From assembly GCF_023585685.1 (NCBI RefSeq), contig NZ_CP097764.1, forward strand, positions 620,001 through 684,000: a stretch of 64,000 nucleotides of DNA, given 5' to 3'. This DNA comes from Blochmannia endosymbiont of Camponotus sp. C-003 (GTDB lineage Bacteria > Pseudomonadota > Gammaproteobacteria > Enterobacterales > Enterobacteriaceae). The notes below the pieces were generated by a model. The model worked only from the letters and a program-made list of their open reading frames with translations. It did not search any database and was not told the DNA's origin. The translations under genes were made by a program, and so were the position numbers. This document shows positions 13,744-25,741 of the stretch, piece after piece; the stretch's first letter is position 1, and the number at the start of each line of letters is the position of its first letter.

Positions 13744-14226
13744 TTAATCCTCATGTGACAACGTATTAATAATATTATTTACAAGATCTGTATCAATCAT
13801 TTCAGTTATAGAATGTTCTATAATTTTCTCTATACCCTCAATTACAAGATTACCAATTTGCTTTCTTAATTCATCAATAACACATTTTCTTTCATAAAGA
13901 ATCTGTTCTCTCGCTTGGGACAAAATTCTACTTTGTTCCTTTTCGGCTTCATGTTTAGCTTCATTAATTATCTGCATTTTACATATATTTGCTTGGTTTA
14001 TAATGTATTGAGCTTTTATCCGAGCCTGTCTTAAACAAATCAAAGCTTCAGCATTAACACGATCAGATTCTGTTCTAGCATGAGTAGCAGAAGCCAAATT
14101 ATCAGAAATTTCTTTTTGACGTTTCTCAATAATAGACATAAATGGATACCATACATACCTCATACAAAACCAAACAAACAAAATAAATGAAATAGTTTGA
14201 CCTAATATTGTTGCATTAAGATTCAC
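13744..14226 (-). CDS. atpF: ATP synthase Fo b subunit
   Basis: Membrane-anchored peripheral stalk. 160 residues (E. coli 156). It starts MNLNATILGQTISFILFVWF (single membrane helix), then WYPFMSIIEKRQKEISDNL and a long charged helix expected to form the right-handed coiled coil of the b dimer. It sits between atpE and atpH in the usual order. Confidence 0.95.
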   Translation of the reverse strand: MNLNATILGQTISFILFVWFCMRYVWYPFMSIIEKRQKEISDNLASATHARTESDRVNAEALICLRQARIKAQYIINQANICKMQIINEAKHEAEKEQSRILSQAREQILYERKCVIDELRKQIGNLVIEGIEKIIEHSITEMIDTDLVNNIINTLSHED

Positions 14227-14284
14227 GGCACAAATCCTGATATCTGATAATCAATATAATAAATACACACATTAATTTTAATTG

Positions 14285-14557
<273 letters not shown>

Positions 14558-14566
14558 TTATTCATT

Positions 14567-16041
<1,475 letters not shown>

Positions 16042-17952
16042 TTATTTAACAAAATTCACATGGTCTATACTTAACAAACCGTGTTTTTTTAACCAAACCA
16101 ATAAATTAGAAATAGCGGCAGGAGTTATACCAGAAATTCTAGAAGCTTGCCCAATAGAATAAGGTTTATAATTATTGAGCTTTTCAATGACTTCCTTAGA
16201 TAATCCAGTAACAAGATTGAAATCTATATCAATCGGTAATAATGTATTTTCATTATAAATATGTCTTGCTATTTCTTCTTGTTGATGACGAATATAGCCT
16301 TCATATTTTATTTGAATTTCAATTTGCTCGAATACTTGATGATCCAATATAGATGGACCAAAAGTACTTAGTTGGGATAACTTTATGTAATTAATTTCTG
16401 GTCTTCTTAATAGATCTTCACCATTTACTTCATGTATTAAAGGTGTTGTAAGAAAATTATTTAACTGAGCAACATCTACACTATACGGAAAAATATAAGT
16501 ATTACGCAATCTCTGACGTTCTTTTTCAATATTTTCTTTTTTGCAACAAAAAGATCTCCATCTTGCTTCGTCAATTAAACCTAATTGTTGCGCTATTTCA
16601 GTCAATCTTAAATCAGCATTATCCTCACGCAAAGACAAACGGTATTCAGCACGAGAAGTAAACATACGATAAGGCTCTTTAGTTCCACGTGTACATAAAT
16701 CATCTACGAGCACTCCTAAATACGCCTGATCTCTTCTAGGATACCATCCTTCTTTATTTTGAAAAAATCTAGCTGCATTAATTCCAGCCAATAATCCTTG
16801 GGCAGCTGCCTCTTCATATCCAGTAGTTCCATTAATTTGACCAGACAAAAATAACCCAGAAATAAACTTACTCTCTAATGTTAACTTTAAATCACGAGGA
16901 TCAAAAAAATCGTATTCGATAGCATATCCTGGCCTAATTATATGAGCATTCTCTAATCCCTGAATTGATTTAATCATTTGTATTTGCACACAAAATGGTA
17001 AACTGGTAGAAATACCATTAAGATATATTTCAGGTGTCGTCAAACCTTCAGGTTCTAAAAAAATCTGATGAGCACTACGATCTGAAAAACGGATTATTTT
17101 ATCTTCTATAGATGGACAATAACGAGGCGATATTCCTTTGATTAAACCTGCATGCATAGGACTTTGATGTAAATTCGATCTAACTATTTCATGTGTTTTA
17201 TTATTAGTATGAGTAATAAAACAAGGCACTTGTTTAGGATGTTGTTGTTCCGATCCTATAAATGAAAAAACAGGGATGGGACTATCGCTATACTGTGCTC
17301 TCAAAGAACCAAAATTTATTCCTTTGGTGTGCACGCGAGGAGAAGTACCTGTTTTTAACCGGTTAACCCGAAAAGATAACTCTTTCAACCTCTTTGATAA
17401 AAACGACGATGACTCCGCATCTCCAGATCGCCCTCCTCTAAAATTATTCATCCCAATATGAATCTTACCATTAAGAAACGTTCCTGTTGTTAACACCACG
17501 GACGTACCAAAAAATTTCATTCCTATTGTTGGAGCAATTACCCCAACAACCTTGTTACCATTAATTATTAGATCTTCTACTGACGCCTGAATAATCAACA
17601 AAGATTCTTGATGCTCAAGAAGATTACGTATTGCTTGGCGATATAATATTTTATCTGCCTGAGCACGTGTTGCTCTAGCAGCAGCGCCTTTACTACTATT
17701 AAGGACTCTAAATTGAATTCCCGATTGATCTATAGCATAAGCCATCGCCCCACCCATAGCATCAATTTCTTTGACTAAATGTCCTTTCCCTACTCCACCA
17801 ATAGCCGGATTGCAAGACATCTGACCAAGAGTATCGATATTGTGAGTAATCAAAAGCGTATTACATTGCATCCTAGCAGAAGCCAAAGCTGCCTCTGTCC
17901 CAGAATGACCTCCTCCCACAACAATAACATCAAAGTGAGTAGAATAAAACAT
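16042..17952 (-). CDS. mnmG: tRNA U34 carboxymethylaminomethyl modification enzyme MnmG (GidA)
   Basis: FAD-dependent partner of MnmE in tRNA wobble uridine modification. 636 residues (E. coli 629). The FAD-binding motif [17 protein letters not shown] is at the N-terminus, followed by [32 protein letters not shown] and [20 protein letters not shown] are further family signatures. The C-terminal domain ends in [20 protein letters not shown]. In E. coli this gene borders oriC; here the upstream region is also where the coding strand switches. Confidence 0.97.
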   Translation of the reverse strand: MFYSTHFDVIVVGGGHSGTEAALASARMQCNTLLITHNIDTLGQMSCNPAIGGVGKGHLVKEIDAMGGAMAYAIDQSGIQFRVLNSSKGAAARATRAQADKILYRQAIRNLLEHQESLLIIQASVEDLIINGNKVVGVIAPTIGMKFFGTSVVLTTGTFLNGKIHIGMNNFRGGRSGDAESSSFLSKRLKELSFRVNRLKTGTSPRVHTKGINFGSLRAQYSDSPIPVFSFIGSEQQHPKQVPCFITHTNNKTHEIVRSNLHQSPMHAGLIKGISPRYCPSIEDKIIRFSDRSAHQIFLEPEGLTTPEIYLNGISTSLPFCVQIQMIKSIQGLENAHIIRPGYAIEYDFFDPRDLKLTLESKFISGLFLSGQINGTTGYEEAAAQGLLAGINAARFFQNKEGWYPRRDQAYLGVLVDDLCTRGTKEPYRMFTSRAEYRLSLREDNADLRLTEIAQQLGLIDEARWRSFCCKKENIEKERQRLRNTYIFPYSVDVAQLNNFLTTPLIHEVNGEDLLRRPEINYIKLSQLSTFGPSILDHQVFEQIEIQIKYEGYIRHQQEEIARHIYNENTLLPIDIDFNLVTGLSKEVIEKLNNYKPYSIGQASRISGITPAAISNLLVWLKKHGLLSIDHVNFVK

Positions 17953-18523
17953 ACGCCAACCTCATTGCACAGTTAACAACAATCCCCAAAACTATTCCAA
18001 AAACTTTTCTTTTTAGAATAAAATCGTATACCTAATTATACTTACTAACATACAACTCCAAACGAACCTTTTTTATATCCTTCTATATCCTTAAAAACAA
18101 TCCGCCTCAATGATCAAATATTTTTATAATTGTACTTGAAAAATTAAAAAATTCAATGAAAAAAATAGATTAAATCACTTGTTTATTGAGGACATCTGAA
18201 GTAATACTGATTACTGTAGGTAATTAGGATTATATTAGTGAGATTATTGTAATAGTATATAAGATTCAAAAATAGAATTTGAAACAATTGTTATTATTTA
18301 TTAATTTTACTGCAATGACAAAGCTATGGAAACGCTTGAATTAATATTTCTAGTTATGCTATCGTAAGATGTGGTATTTTTACTATGTAAATAATAAACA
18401 CGTGAGTTTAACTATACATTTCATTTTCAATAAAAAAAGCGGTTAAGCAATCAAAACTTACATATATCTCATGTGTTATGATTAAAAATTTTAAAAATTG
18501 ATACATTTTATCATTGATATTAC
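17953..18523. other. Non-coding strand-switch region upstream of mnmG: candidate replication origin
   Basis: 571 bp without a gene. To its left, mnmG, the atp operon, glmU, dnaN and gyrB read leftward; to its right, tRNA-Ile through polA read rightward. This is the pattern expected at an origin, and oriC lies beside mnmG in E. coli. The segment is AT-rich, but I see no TTATCCACA box on either strand and only one GATC. It must also hold the mnmG and tRNA promoters. The origin call is inference. Confidence 0.45.
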
Positions 18524-18597
18524 AGGCTTGTAGCTCAGGCGGTTAGAGCGCACCCCTGATAAGGGTGAGGACGGTGGTTCAATTCCACTCAGGCCTA
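18524..18597 (+). tRNA. tRNA-Ile (anticodon GAT)
   Basis: 74 bases. Acceptor stem AGGCTTG pairs with CAGGCCT (one G-T wobble), D-loop GCTCAGGCGGTTAGAGC, anticodon arm CCCCTGATAAGGG with GAT, T-arm GGTGGTTCAATTCCACT, and discriminator A at 18597. It is nearly identical to E. coli tRNA-Ile(GAU). The 3' CCA is not encoded (TAA follows). It stands alone, not in a 16S-23S spacer: no rRNA or tRNA-Ala is next to it. Confidence 0.97.
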
Positions 18598-18941
18598 TAA
18601 TAAAATCAATGCATTGAACTTAATTTAGATAGATAATGGAATGGTTAATATGCAATAAAATTTGCATATTTATGCATGCCTATAATACGTATATGCGATT
18701 GATCATTACAATCATTTTAACTATCTTAAATATATCGAGCGCAGATATCAGTAATCTTTAACTATGATTTTTCATTTTTTAAATTGTATTGAATATGTGT
18801 TAAATAAAAAAATCGATTTTTATGATTAAAATTTCATCTTTATAAGAAATAAATAGGAATTTGTGATATATATAGGTAATTAAACAATCTCAAATCAAAT
18901 AAACTTAGCACATATGTATCCATATTAAGGTCGCAAACACT
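18598..18941. other. Spacer between tRNA-Ile and metA
   Basis: 344 bp without a gene. An 8-bp hairpin with arms ATATGCAA / TTGCATAT (18648-18669, six-base loop) about 50 bases after the tRNA could end its transcript, but no long T tract follows. I saw no Met box (AGACGTCT) in front of metA. Confidence 0.5.
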
Positions 18942-19859
18942 ATGCCAGTTCGGGTATTAAGAAAATTGCCTGCGATAAAAATTTTACAGAACGAAGACAT
19001 TTTTGTTATGCAAAAATCATGTAATACTTTTAAAGAACGAAATTCTTTAAAAGTATTGATTCTTAATTTAATGCCAAAAAAAATTGAAACAGAAAATCAA
19101 TTCCTACGCGTACTATCAAATTCTCCTTTACAAGTTGATATTCAATTATTACGCATAGATAATCATGTTCCCAAACACACACCTGTCGAACATCTAAATA
19201 AATTTTATTGCAGTTTTCCAGATATCCAATATAAAAATTTCGATGGTTTAATTGTAACCGGAGCTCCTTTAGGGTTGATTGATTTTGAAGATATAACCTT
19301 TTGGCCTCAAATTAAGCAATTATTTTTATGGGCAAAAGAGCATATTAACTCAATATTATTTGTTTGTTGGGCAGTACAAGCAGCTTTAAAAATACTATAC
19401 AATCTTCCTAAATTTACTCGACAACATAAATTAGTAGGAATTTACCAGCATAATACTATTAATTCACATGCACTTTTAACCAAAGGATTTGATGAAATAT
19501 TTTTAGCACCTCATTCTCGTTATTCGGATTTCCCTAAGGATGTAATTTATCGGAATACAGATTTAGAAATTTTAGCAGAATCTGATGAAGCAGGCGCATA
19601 TTTACTTATCAGTCAAGACAAGCGTTTAATATTTATCACTGGACATCCAGAATATGATGCGATGACTTTACATCAAGAGTATTATAGAGATTTAAAATTA
19701 GGATTAAGTCCGATGCTACCAGATCATTATTTTCCTCAAAACAATCCTAATTTAGCGCCTAAGATCAACTGGAGAAGTCACGCGTATTTATTGTTTGCCA
19801 ATTGGTTAAATCATTATGTGTACAACATAAATATCACAAAACATTTCAGTTCTGTTTGA
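18942..19859 (+). CDS. metA: Homoserine O-succinyltransferase
   Basis: First step of methionine synthesis from homoserine. 305 residues (E. coli 309). [20 protein letters not shown] is the family signature; the catalytic cysteine lies in [11 protein letters not shown] and the catalytic His/Glu pair in [11 protein letters not shown]. Together with metE in this window it indicates that the symbiont makes methionine. The region around codons 28-39 contains a perfect inverted repeat. Confidence 0.96.
   Translation: MPVRVLRKLPAIKILQNEDIFVMQKSCNTFKERNSLKVLILNLMPKKIETENQFLRVLSNSPLQVDIQLLRIDNHVPKHTPVEHLNKFYCSFPDIQYKNFDGLIVTGAPLGLIDFEDITFWPQIKQLFLWAKEHINSILFVCWAVQAALKILYNLPKFTRQHKLVGIYQHNTINSHALLTKGFDEIFLAPHSRYSDFPKDVIYRNTDLEILAESDEAGAYLLISQDKRLIFITGHPEYDAMTLHQEYYRDLKLGLSPMLPDHYFPQNNPNLAPKINWRSHAYLLFANWLNHYVYNINITKHFSSV
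19023..19057. repeat. 15-bp perfect inverted repeat inside metA
   Basis: Arm AATACTTTTAAAGAA at 19023-19037, loop CGAAA, and the exact reverse complement at 19043-19057. It falls in the poorly conserved segment NTFKERNS just before [12 protein letters not shown]. In the mRNA it would make a stable hairpin near the 5' end. Confidence 0.85.
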
Positions 19860-20310
19860 ACAAATTGAATAAATAATAAATCATATTTTCTATTTTTAGA
19901 AAATCAACTTACAAAATCTAAGCTCAAAAAATTATAAATATTTCACACTCGTACAATTTATTCAAAACTACAGTTTTGTACTTATTGTTACTATAAGTGT
20001 AAAATAACTACGTATTTCAACTTTTATATGAAATTGATGATATCAATTAACTAAAAAATTATATTTATATATAGACAAGAACTCTTTAATTTATATAAAT
20101 ATGTGTGGAGATATGTATTATATTTATAAAAAAATAAATAGTTTTTCGTCATATTTATACATGATGCATAAGGTATGATATAGTTCTTTATATACATTAC
20201 CCAACTCAATAGATATAGTAACGTCAACAAAGTATGTTGCGCCGAATAGCTTACTTTAAATTAAATTCTTATGCACTTACTTTTTACAATAGAACATAAG
20301 AAAATAAATC
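19860..20310. other. Spacer between metA and pgi
   Basis: 451 bp, AT-rich, no credible frame. An 8-bp hairpin (19885-19904, arms ATTTTCTA / TAGAAAAT) lies just after metA and could act as a weak terminator; it lacks a following T run. Confidence 0.45.
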
Positions 20311-21981
20311 ATGAAAAATATAAATCCTAGTCATACTAAATCCTGGCAAGATCTCAAACGTCATTTTGACGATATGAAGGACACATCAATTATCGATTTG
20401 TTCAATCAAGATAAATATAGGTTCAGTCGCTTCTCTAAAACATTTAACAATGAAATTTTAGTAGATTATTCAAAAAACTTAATTACAAACAAAACTATCA
20501 TGAAACTAATATCCTTAGCTATTGAATGTGATCTGATAGCAGCTATTTCAGATATGTTTCGTGGTGAAAAAATTAATCGCAGTGAAAATCGTGCTGTACT
20601 ACATATAGCTCTAAGAAACATAAAAAATACACCAATTTTAGTAGATGGATTTAACGTAATGCCACAAATAAATGTAGTACTAAATAAAATGAAACAATTT
20701 TGTAATCGGGTTATTCAAGGTAGTTGGACAGGCTATACAGATAAGATAATTACAGATATTGTTAATATAGGCATTGGAGGTTCCAATCTTGGGCCCTATA
20801 TGGTCACTGAAGCATTAAAACCATATCAAAACCATTTAAACATGCATTTTGTTTCTAATATTGACGGTACACATATTTTTGAAACATTAAAAAATTTAAA
20901 TCCAGAAAATACACTATTTGTAATAGCATCAAAAACTTTTACCACTCAAGAGACTATGACCAATGCGCTTAGCGCACGTAATTGGTTTTGTAAAGTTTCT
21001 TCCAATGCACAACATATATCGAAGCATTTTATAGCATTATCTACAAATACTATAGAAGTGCGTAAATTTGGTATTAATCCGTCAGACAATATGTTTAAGC
21101 TTTGGGATTGGGTAGGCGGACGTTATTCATTATGGTCATCAATTGGTTTACCGATAATGCTATCGCTAGGAGTTAGTAATTTTGAATTATTACTGACCGG
21201 AGCTCATGATATGGATATGCATTTTCATAACACACCGTTACATGAAAATCTGCCAGTAATTTTAGCGCTTATTGGTATCTGGTACAATAATTTCTTTCAA
21301 TCAGAAACTGAAGCCATTCTTCCCTATGATCAATACATGCATCGTTTCACAGCATATTTGCAGCAAGTAAATATGGAATCTAATGGAAAATGTGTAGATC
21401 GAAATGGACGCCCTATTACTACATATCAAACTGGTCCTATTATATGGGGAGAACCTGGGACTAATGGACAACATTCATTTTATCAATTGCTTCATCAAGG
21501 TACTAAAATGGTTCCATGTGATTTTATAGCTCCAGCAATCAGTCATAACACTATATCTGATCATCATGAAAAATTAATATCAAATTTTTTGGCTCAAACT
21601 AAAGCGTTAGCTTTCGGAAATACACATGCAACATCAATTCAAAAATATATAAAATCTAAAAAAAATTACAGAAACGAACAATATGTCGCTCCTTGTAAGT
21701 TATGTAAAGGAAATAATCCTAGTAATTCTATTTTAGTTAAAAAAATCACCCCTTATACTTTAGGAGCTTTGATTGCTTTATATGAACATAAAATATTTAC
21801 ACAAGGTATTATTTTTAATATTTATACTTTTGATCAATGGGGGGTGGAATTAGGAAAGCAACTGGCTGACAGTATTTTACCGGAATTAAAATATGAAAAT
21901 ATCACCTCTAAACAGCATGACAGCTCAACTCGCGGTTTAATAGATTCTTACAAATTTTGGCGTAATCAATGTGGTTCTTGA
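20311..21981 (+). CDS. pgi: Glucose-6-phosphate isomerase
   Basis: Interconverts glucose-6-P and fructose-6-P. 556 residues (E. coli 549). Family signatures are [20 protein letters not shown], the phosphate-binding [30 protein letters not shown] and, near the C-terminus, [13 protein letters not shown]. With pfkA and tpiA in this window it supports an active glycolysis. It converges with rsmD on the other strand. Confidence 0.97.
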   Translation: MKNINPSHTKSWQDLKRHFDDMKDTSIIDLFNQDKYRFSRFSKTFNNEILVDYSKNLITNKTIMKLISLAIECDLIAAISDMFRGEKINRSENRAVLHIALRNIKNTPILVDGFNVMPQINVVLNKMKQFCNRVIQGSWTGYTDKIITDIVNIGIGGSNLGPYMVTEALKPYQNHLNMHFVSNIDGTHIFETLKNLNPENTLFVIASKTFTTQETMTNALSARNWFCKVSSNAQHISKHFIALSTNTIEVRKFGINPSDNMFKLWDWVGGRYSLWSSIGLPIMLSLGVSNFELLLTGAHDMDMHFHNTPLHENLPVILALIGIWYNNFFQSETEAILPYDQYMHRFTAYLQQVNMESNGKCVDRNGRPITTYQTGPIIWGEPGTNGQHSFYQLLHQGTKMVPCDFIAPAISHNTISDHHEKLISNFLAQTKALAFGNTHATSIQKYIKSKKNYRNEQYVAPCKLCKGNNPSNSILVKKITPYTLGALIALYEHKIFTQGIIFNIYTFDQWGVELGKQLADSILPELKYENITSKQHDSSTRGLIDSYKFWRNQCGS

Positions 21982-22063
21982 TTCATAAAATCGTGTTCAA
22001 TTATATAGTTAAGACATTAGGAATAATTTGTCTTTATTAGTATTTTGTCATATTTAAAACATT

Positions 22064-22652
22064 CTATGATCTTCTCAGAAAAAGATAATACATGACATTC
22101 CGAGTAATTTTTTCACGATATAAAACCCAATGATTTGGAATTATACTAGCATTAAAAATATTTCTATTTTTAGAGGTTTCTATATAAATCCAAGATTTTT
22201 TTTCCAATAGATTACATGTTTCTAATAAAAAAAATAACCTCAGGTATGATATTGTCCTGAAAAGGAGGATCAAGAAAGATTACATTATAAGTCATAATTG
22301 ATTGTTGTAACCAAGAGCGACAATCAGTATATATTATCTCACTGTTATATGCTGAAAAAGACTGCGTGACTTCCATCAACGCAGTGGTACAAATACGATT
22401 ATTATCTAAAAAAGTTACTTTACTAGCCCCTCTAGATAATGATTCTAAACCTAATGCGCCGCTTCCAGCAAAACAATCTAAACATACCGCATTAGAAATA
22501 ATAGGATTAAGCCAACTGAATAACATTTCACGCATACGATTAGTAGTTGGTCGTATCTTAGCATTCCGAAGGATTGGTATATTCCTTCCTTTCCATTTAC
22601 CACCAATAATCTTGATTTTTCTGGATACACCTAAATGTAGTTTATTTTTCAT
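22064..22652 (-). pseudogene. rsmD: 16S rRNA m2G966 methyltransferase RsmD, split by a frameshift
   Basis: The first 146 codons (22652 to 22212) encode the Rossmann core of RsmD: LDCFAGSGALGLESLSRGA and the catalytic FLDPPF. The frame then shifts: a second frame (codons down to 22064) continues the family sequence with LLEKKSWIYIET and HWVLYREK. The break lies in a T8 run of the coding strand (22227-22234); removing one T joins the parts into a 195-residue protein (E. coli 198). RsmD is dispensable in E. coli, so real decay is plausible; slippage at the run or a sequencing error are alternatives. Confidence 0.85.
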
Positions 22653-23042
22653 GTATTCGCTATATGTCTAAGTTTAACAATAACGATTCATAAGATATCT
22701 TTATCTTTTAAAATAAATATTTTTATTATGAACCACAAATCATCAACTTGTTTTATTCCATATAAATCTAATTACTTATACATAAACTATAAAAATATTA
22801 CAATTATAGTTTTTGATACTTCTTCATATATCTACCACCCATTTATTTTTGTTATACTTTCTATTAGTTGCATTTACGTTATATAATCATATGTGGCGTA
22901 TTACATCTAAATATTTCGTGTTTTTAAAAATACAAAATAAACAATATCAATTAAAATTAATTAACAAAATATCTAAAAAAACATAAAAAATAATGAAAAC
23001 AAAATCACATATGTTGATAATAATCATGAGGTAAATATATAT
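22653..23042. other. Divergent spacer rsmD/ftsY
   Basis: 390 bp between divergent genes; it must contain both promoters. A 9-bp inverted repeat (arms AAACTATAA / TTATAGTTT, 22784-22812) is visible. No gene or RNA recognised. Confidence 0.5.
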
Positions 23043-23978
23043 ATGAATCGTGCATATAATTTATTTAGCAAACTGAAGCAAAGTTTATTAAATACTCGAA
23101 AAAAATTAGGTGATAATATCATGGATTTAGTTCATGATAAAAGAATTGATACAGCTACGCTGGATAAAATTAAGAATCAGTTATTAATTGCAGATATAAA
23201 TATACACACTACAAAAAAAATCATTAATAATTTGAGAAATTATATTAATGTTAATGGAAACTGTGATGAAAAATCTTTTCACGATACATTACGTAACGAA
23301 ATGTTAAAAATAGTTACACTCGTCGACAAACCGTTTTTTTTACAAGAAAAAAAACCATTTATTATGTTAATAGTAGGAGTTAATGGTGTGGGAAAAACTA
23401 CTACTATTGGAAAATTAGCACATTATTACCGATTAGAGAATAAAACTGTAATGTTAGCAGCAGGAGATACCTGTAGAGCAGCAGCTGCTGATCAATTAAA
23501 AATTTTAGGAGAACGTAGTGGTTGCGTTACAGTCATCAAAAAAAATACCACTGCAGATTCTGCTTCAATAGTTTTTGATGCTATTAAAATAGCTAAAATA
23601 AAATCTGTTGATTTACTTATTATAGACACCGCAGGAAGATTACAAAATAAAATACATGCTATGGAAGAACTAAAAAAAATTATCAGAGTAATAAAAAAAA
23701 TTGATACAGAAGCACCTCATGAAATCGTATTAGTTCTTGATGCCAACATCGGACAAAATTCTATAAATCAAGTACGTATGTTCAATGAAGCTATTAAAAT
23801 TACAGGAATAATTATGACTAAATTAGATGGTAGCGCTAAGGGAGGAACTCTTTTATCTATTGCTGATCATTTTTCAATACCAATAAGATATGTTGGAATA
23901 GGGCAAAATATTGATGACTTACAACCCTTTATATCACACAATTTTGTTGAAGCTATTTTAAAAGAGCAAACTCAATAA
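23043..23978 (+). CDS. ftsY: Signal recognition particle receptor FtsY, NG domain only
   Basis: GTPase that docks the signal recognition particle at the membrane. 311 residues against 497 in E. coli: the acidic N-terminal A domain is absent. The protein begins at the amphipathic helix NLFSKLKQSLL, the lipid-binding part of the minimal functional NG+1 receptor. G motifs are intact: GVNGVGKT (112-119), DTAGR, TKLDGSAKGG. AGGT precedes the ATG. ftsE and ftsX, which follow ftsY in E. coli, are missing. Confidence 0.95.
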   Translation: MNRAYNLFSKLKQSLLNTRKKLGDNIMDLVHDKRIDTATLDKIKNQLLIADINIHTTKKIINNLRNYINVNGNCDEKSFHDTLRNEMLKIVTLVDKPFFLQEKKPFIMLIVGVNGVGKTTTIGKLAHYYRLENKTVMLAAGDTCRAAAADQLKILGERSGCVTVIKKNTTADSASIVFDAIKIAKIKSVDLLIIDTAGRLQNKIHAMEELKKIIRVIKKIDTEAPHEIVLVLDANIGQNSINQVRMFNEAIKITGIIMTKLDGSAKGGTLLSIADHFSIPIRYVGIGQNIDDLQPFISHNFVEAILKEQTQ

Positions 23979-24582
23979 CAAAAATACTCATAATTTATAT
24001 TAGTATCTATTGAGAACAAGATACTAATATAAATAACAATAAAAATAATTACATCAACAATTATTAAAAATAATGTCATTAATATTTATTATGCTTACAA
24101 GCAGTTTCATCCAAACAGACCAATTTATAAGAATTAAAATCAGCACTTGTCATGCCTTTAAATAGAAAAAAAATCATAACACTAGCATATTGATTCAAAG
24201 ACATCATTTAATACAATAGCACAAATTAATAACAATGAATCAAAAAATATAACCTCTAGGATACTGGATACTTTATACATAATCTACAATCATCAATGTT
24301 AATTGAAATTCAGATTTCATTGCTAAAATGATTTAACGAATTATTGGATGGGATTAAATGGGAAATAATTAATGATAACAGGTAATTTTATGATATTATA
24401 TATATAATTTAAATTAATAATAGCATCAAATGATGATTGTGTTATTGCATATAATATTTAGTGTTATGTATCAGTTCTATTGTCGACACAAAATTTTTTA
24501 ATAAAAGTTCTAATGCAATTGAATATGTGTGCATTAATGCACATATATTATCAGCATACGCATGGTTATTTTAGGAGAATAA
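23979..24582. other. Spacer between ftsY and rpoH (ftsE-ftsX missing)
   Basis: 604 bp where E. coli has ftsE and ftsX. No remnant recognised. It begins with a 15-bp inverted repeat after ftsY and must hold the rpoH promoter(s). Confidence 0.6.
23993..24034. terminator. 15-bp perfect hairpin after ftsY, probable transcription end
   Basis: Arms ATTTATATTAGTATC (23993-24007) and the exact reverse complement (24020-24034), loop of 12 bases, starting 15 bases after the ftsY stop codon. There is no T tract behind it, so it may protect the 3' end rather than terminate. Confidence 0.45.
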
Positions 24583-25431
24583 ATGCCTAAATATATACAA
24601 AAAAATATAACTTTAGTTCCTCAAGGGAACTTAGAAGCATATATAAGAGCCGCCAATGCCTACACTATGTTAACAGCAGAAGAAGAAAAAACGCTAGCTC
24701 AACGCTTATATTATCATGGAGATTTAGATGCTGCAAAAAAACTCATTGTATCGCATCTAAGATTTGTTATTCACGTTTCTCGTAATTATTCTGGTTATGG
24801 CTTAGCGCAGGCCGATTTAATACAAGAAGGTAATATTGGATTAATGAAAGCTGTCCGGAGATTTAATCCAGAATTAGATGTTCGTTTAGTATCATTTGCT
24901 GTGCACTGGATTAAATCAGAAATCCATGAATATGTTTTAAAAAACTGGCGTATTGTAAAAATCGCTACTACTAAAGCACAGCGTAAACTATTTTTTAATC
25001 TACGCAAAACTAAACAACGTTTAGGTTGGTTTAATGCAGGAGAAATAGAAGTAGTTGCAAAAGCACTAAATGTAACTAGCAAAGACGTACGTGAAATGGA
25101 ATCTCGAATGTCAGCACAAGATATGAATTTTGAACAATCTTCAGATGACGATAATCGAGGAATATCAATAGCACCTATGTTATATTTACAAGATAAAATC
25201 GTTTCTTCTAATGAAGAAGATGAATGGATCGATCAGGTTGGTAATAAACTAAATGCAGCTATAAACACTTTAGATAAACGCAGCCAACACATTATTCGTG
25301 CCCGATGGTTAAATGTAGACAATAAAAGTACATTACAAGAATTAGCTAATCAATACGGTGTTTCCGCTGAACGAGTACGTCAATTAGAAAAAAATGCAAT
25401 GAAAAAAATGAGATTAATCATACAAAATTAA
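24583..25431 (+). CDS. rpoH: RNA polymerase sigma-32 (heat shock)
   Basis: Directs RNA polymerase to heat shock promoters. 282 residues (E. coli 284). Region 2 has [20 protein letters not shown] and [17 protein letters not shown]; the RpoH box [10 protein letters not shown] is at residues 133-142; region 4 has [21 protein letters not shown] good ribosome binding site AGGAG lies six bases before the ATG. One of very few transcription regulators in the window. Confidence 0.97.
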   Translation: MPKYIQKNITLVPQGNLEAYIRAANAYTMLTAEEEKTLAQRLYYHGDLDAAKKLIVSHLRFVIHVSRNYSGYGLAQADLIQEGNIGLMKAVRRFNPELDVRLVSFAVHWIKSEIHEYVLKNWRIVKIATTKAQRKLFFNLRKTKQRLGWFNAGEIEVVAKALNVTSKDVREMESRMSAQDMNFEQSSDDDNRGISIAPMLYLQDKIVSSNEEDEWIDQVGNKLNAAINTLDKRSQHIIRARWLNVDNKSTLQELANQYGVSAERVRQLEKNAMKKMRLIIQN

Positions 25432-25741
25432 TTAGATTTTTTTAATTTGATTTACAAAACCAAACGATATAAAAAACCATTAGCACGTGTATATAATTTA
25501 TTAATTTTAATTATTTGACTATAAGCTAAATTATTTGATACAATTCGCGATAATTAATAATTGCAATGTTGTGTATATTAAGTTTATAAAGTAATCATAT
25601 AACTATATAATACAGAATCAACTGTAAATTTATTTTTCAATATCCAGATTGATTATTAGCACCTGACGCTTTTTTTAAATATTTTCTACTCTACATTTTT
25701 ATGAACACCTCATATAATCAAATATGATCATGGAGTAAATT
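25432..25741. other. Spacer between rpoH and metE
   Basis: 310 bp without a gene. In E. coli metE is controlled by MetR; metR is not in this window. I see no strong terminator or Met box. Confidence 0.45.

Noticed and set aside
22366..22671. 101-codon frame opposite rsmD
   Set aside because: Lies antisense to the conserved RsmD core and is explained as its shadow.
24061..24582. Possible ftsE/ftsX remnant before rpoH
   Set aside because: I compared the frames with the Walker motifs of FtsE and membrane segments of FtsX and saw no match.
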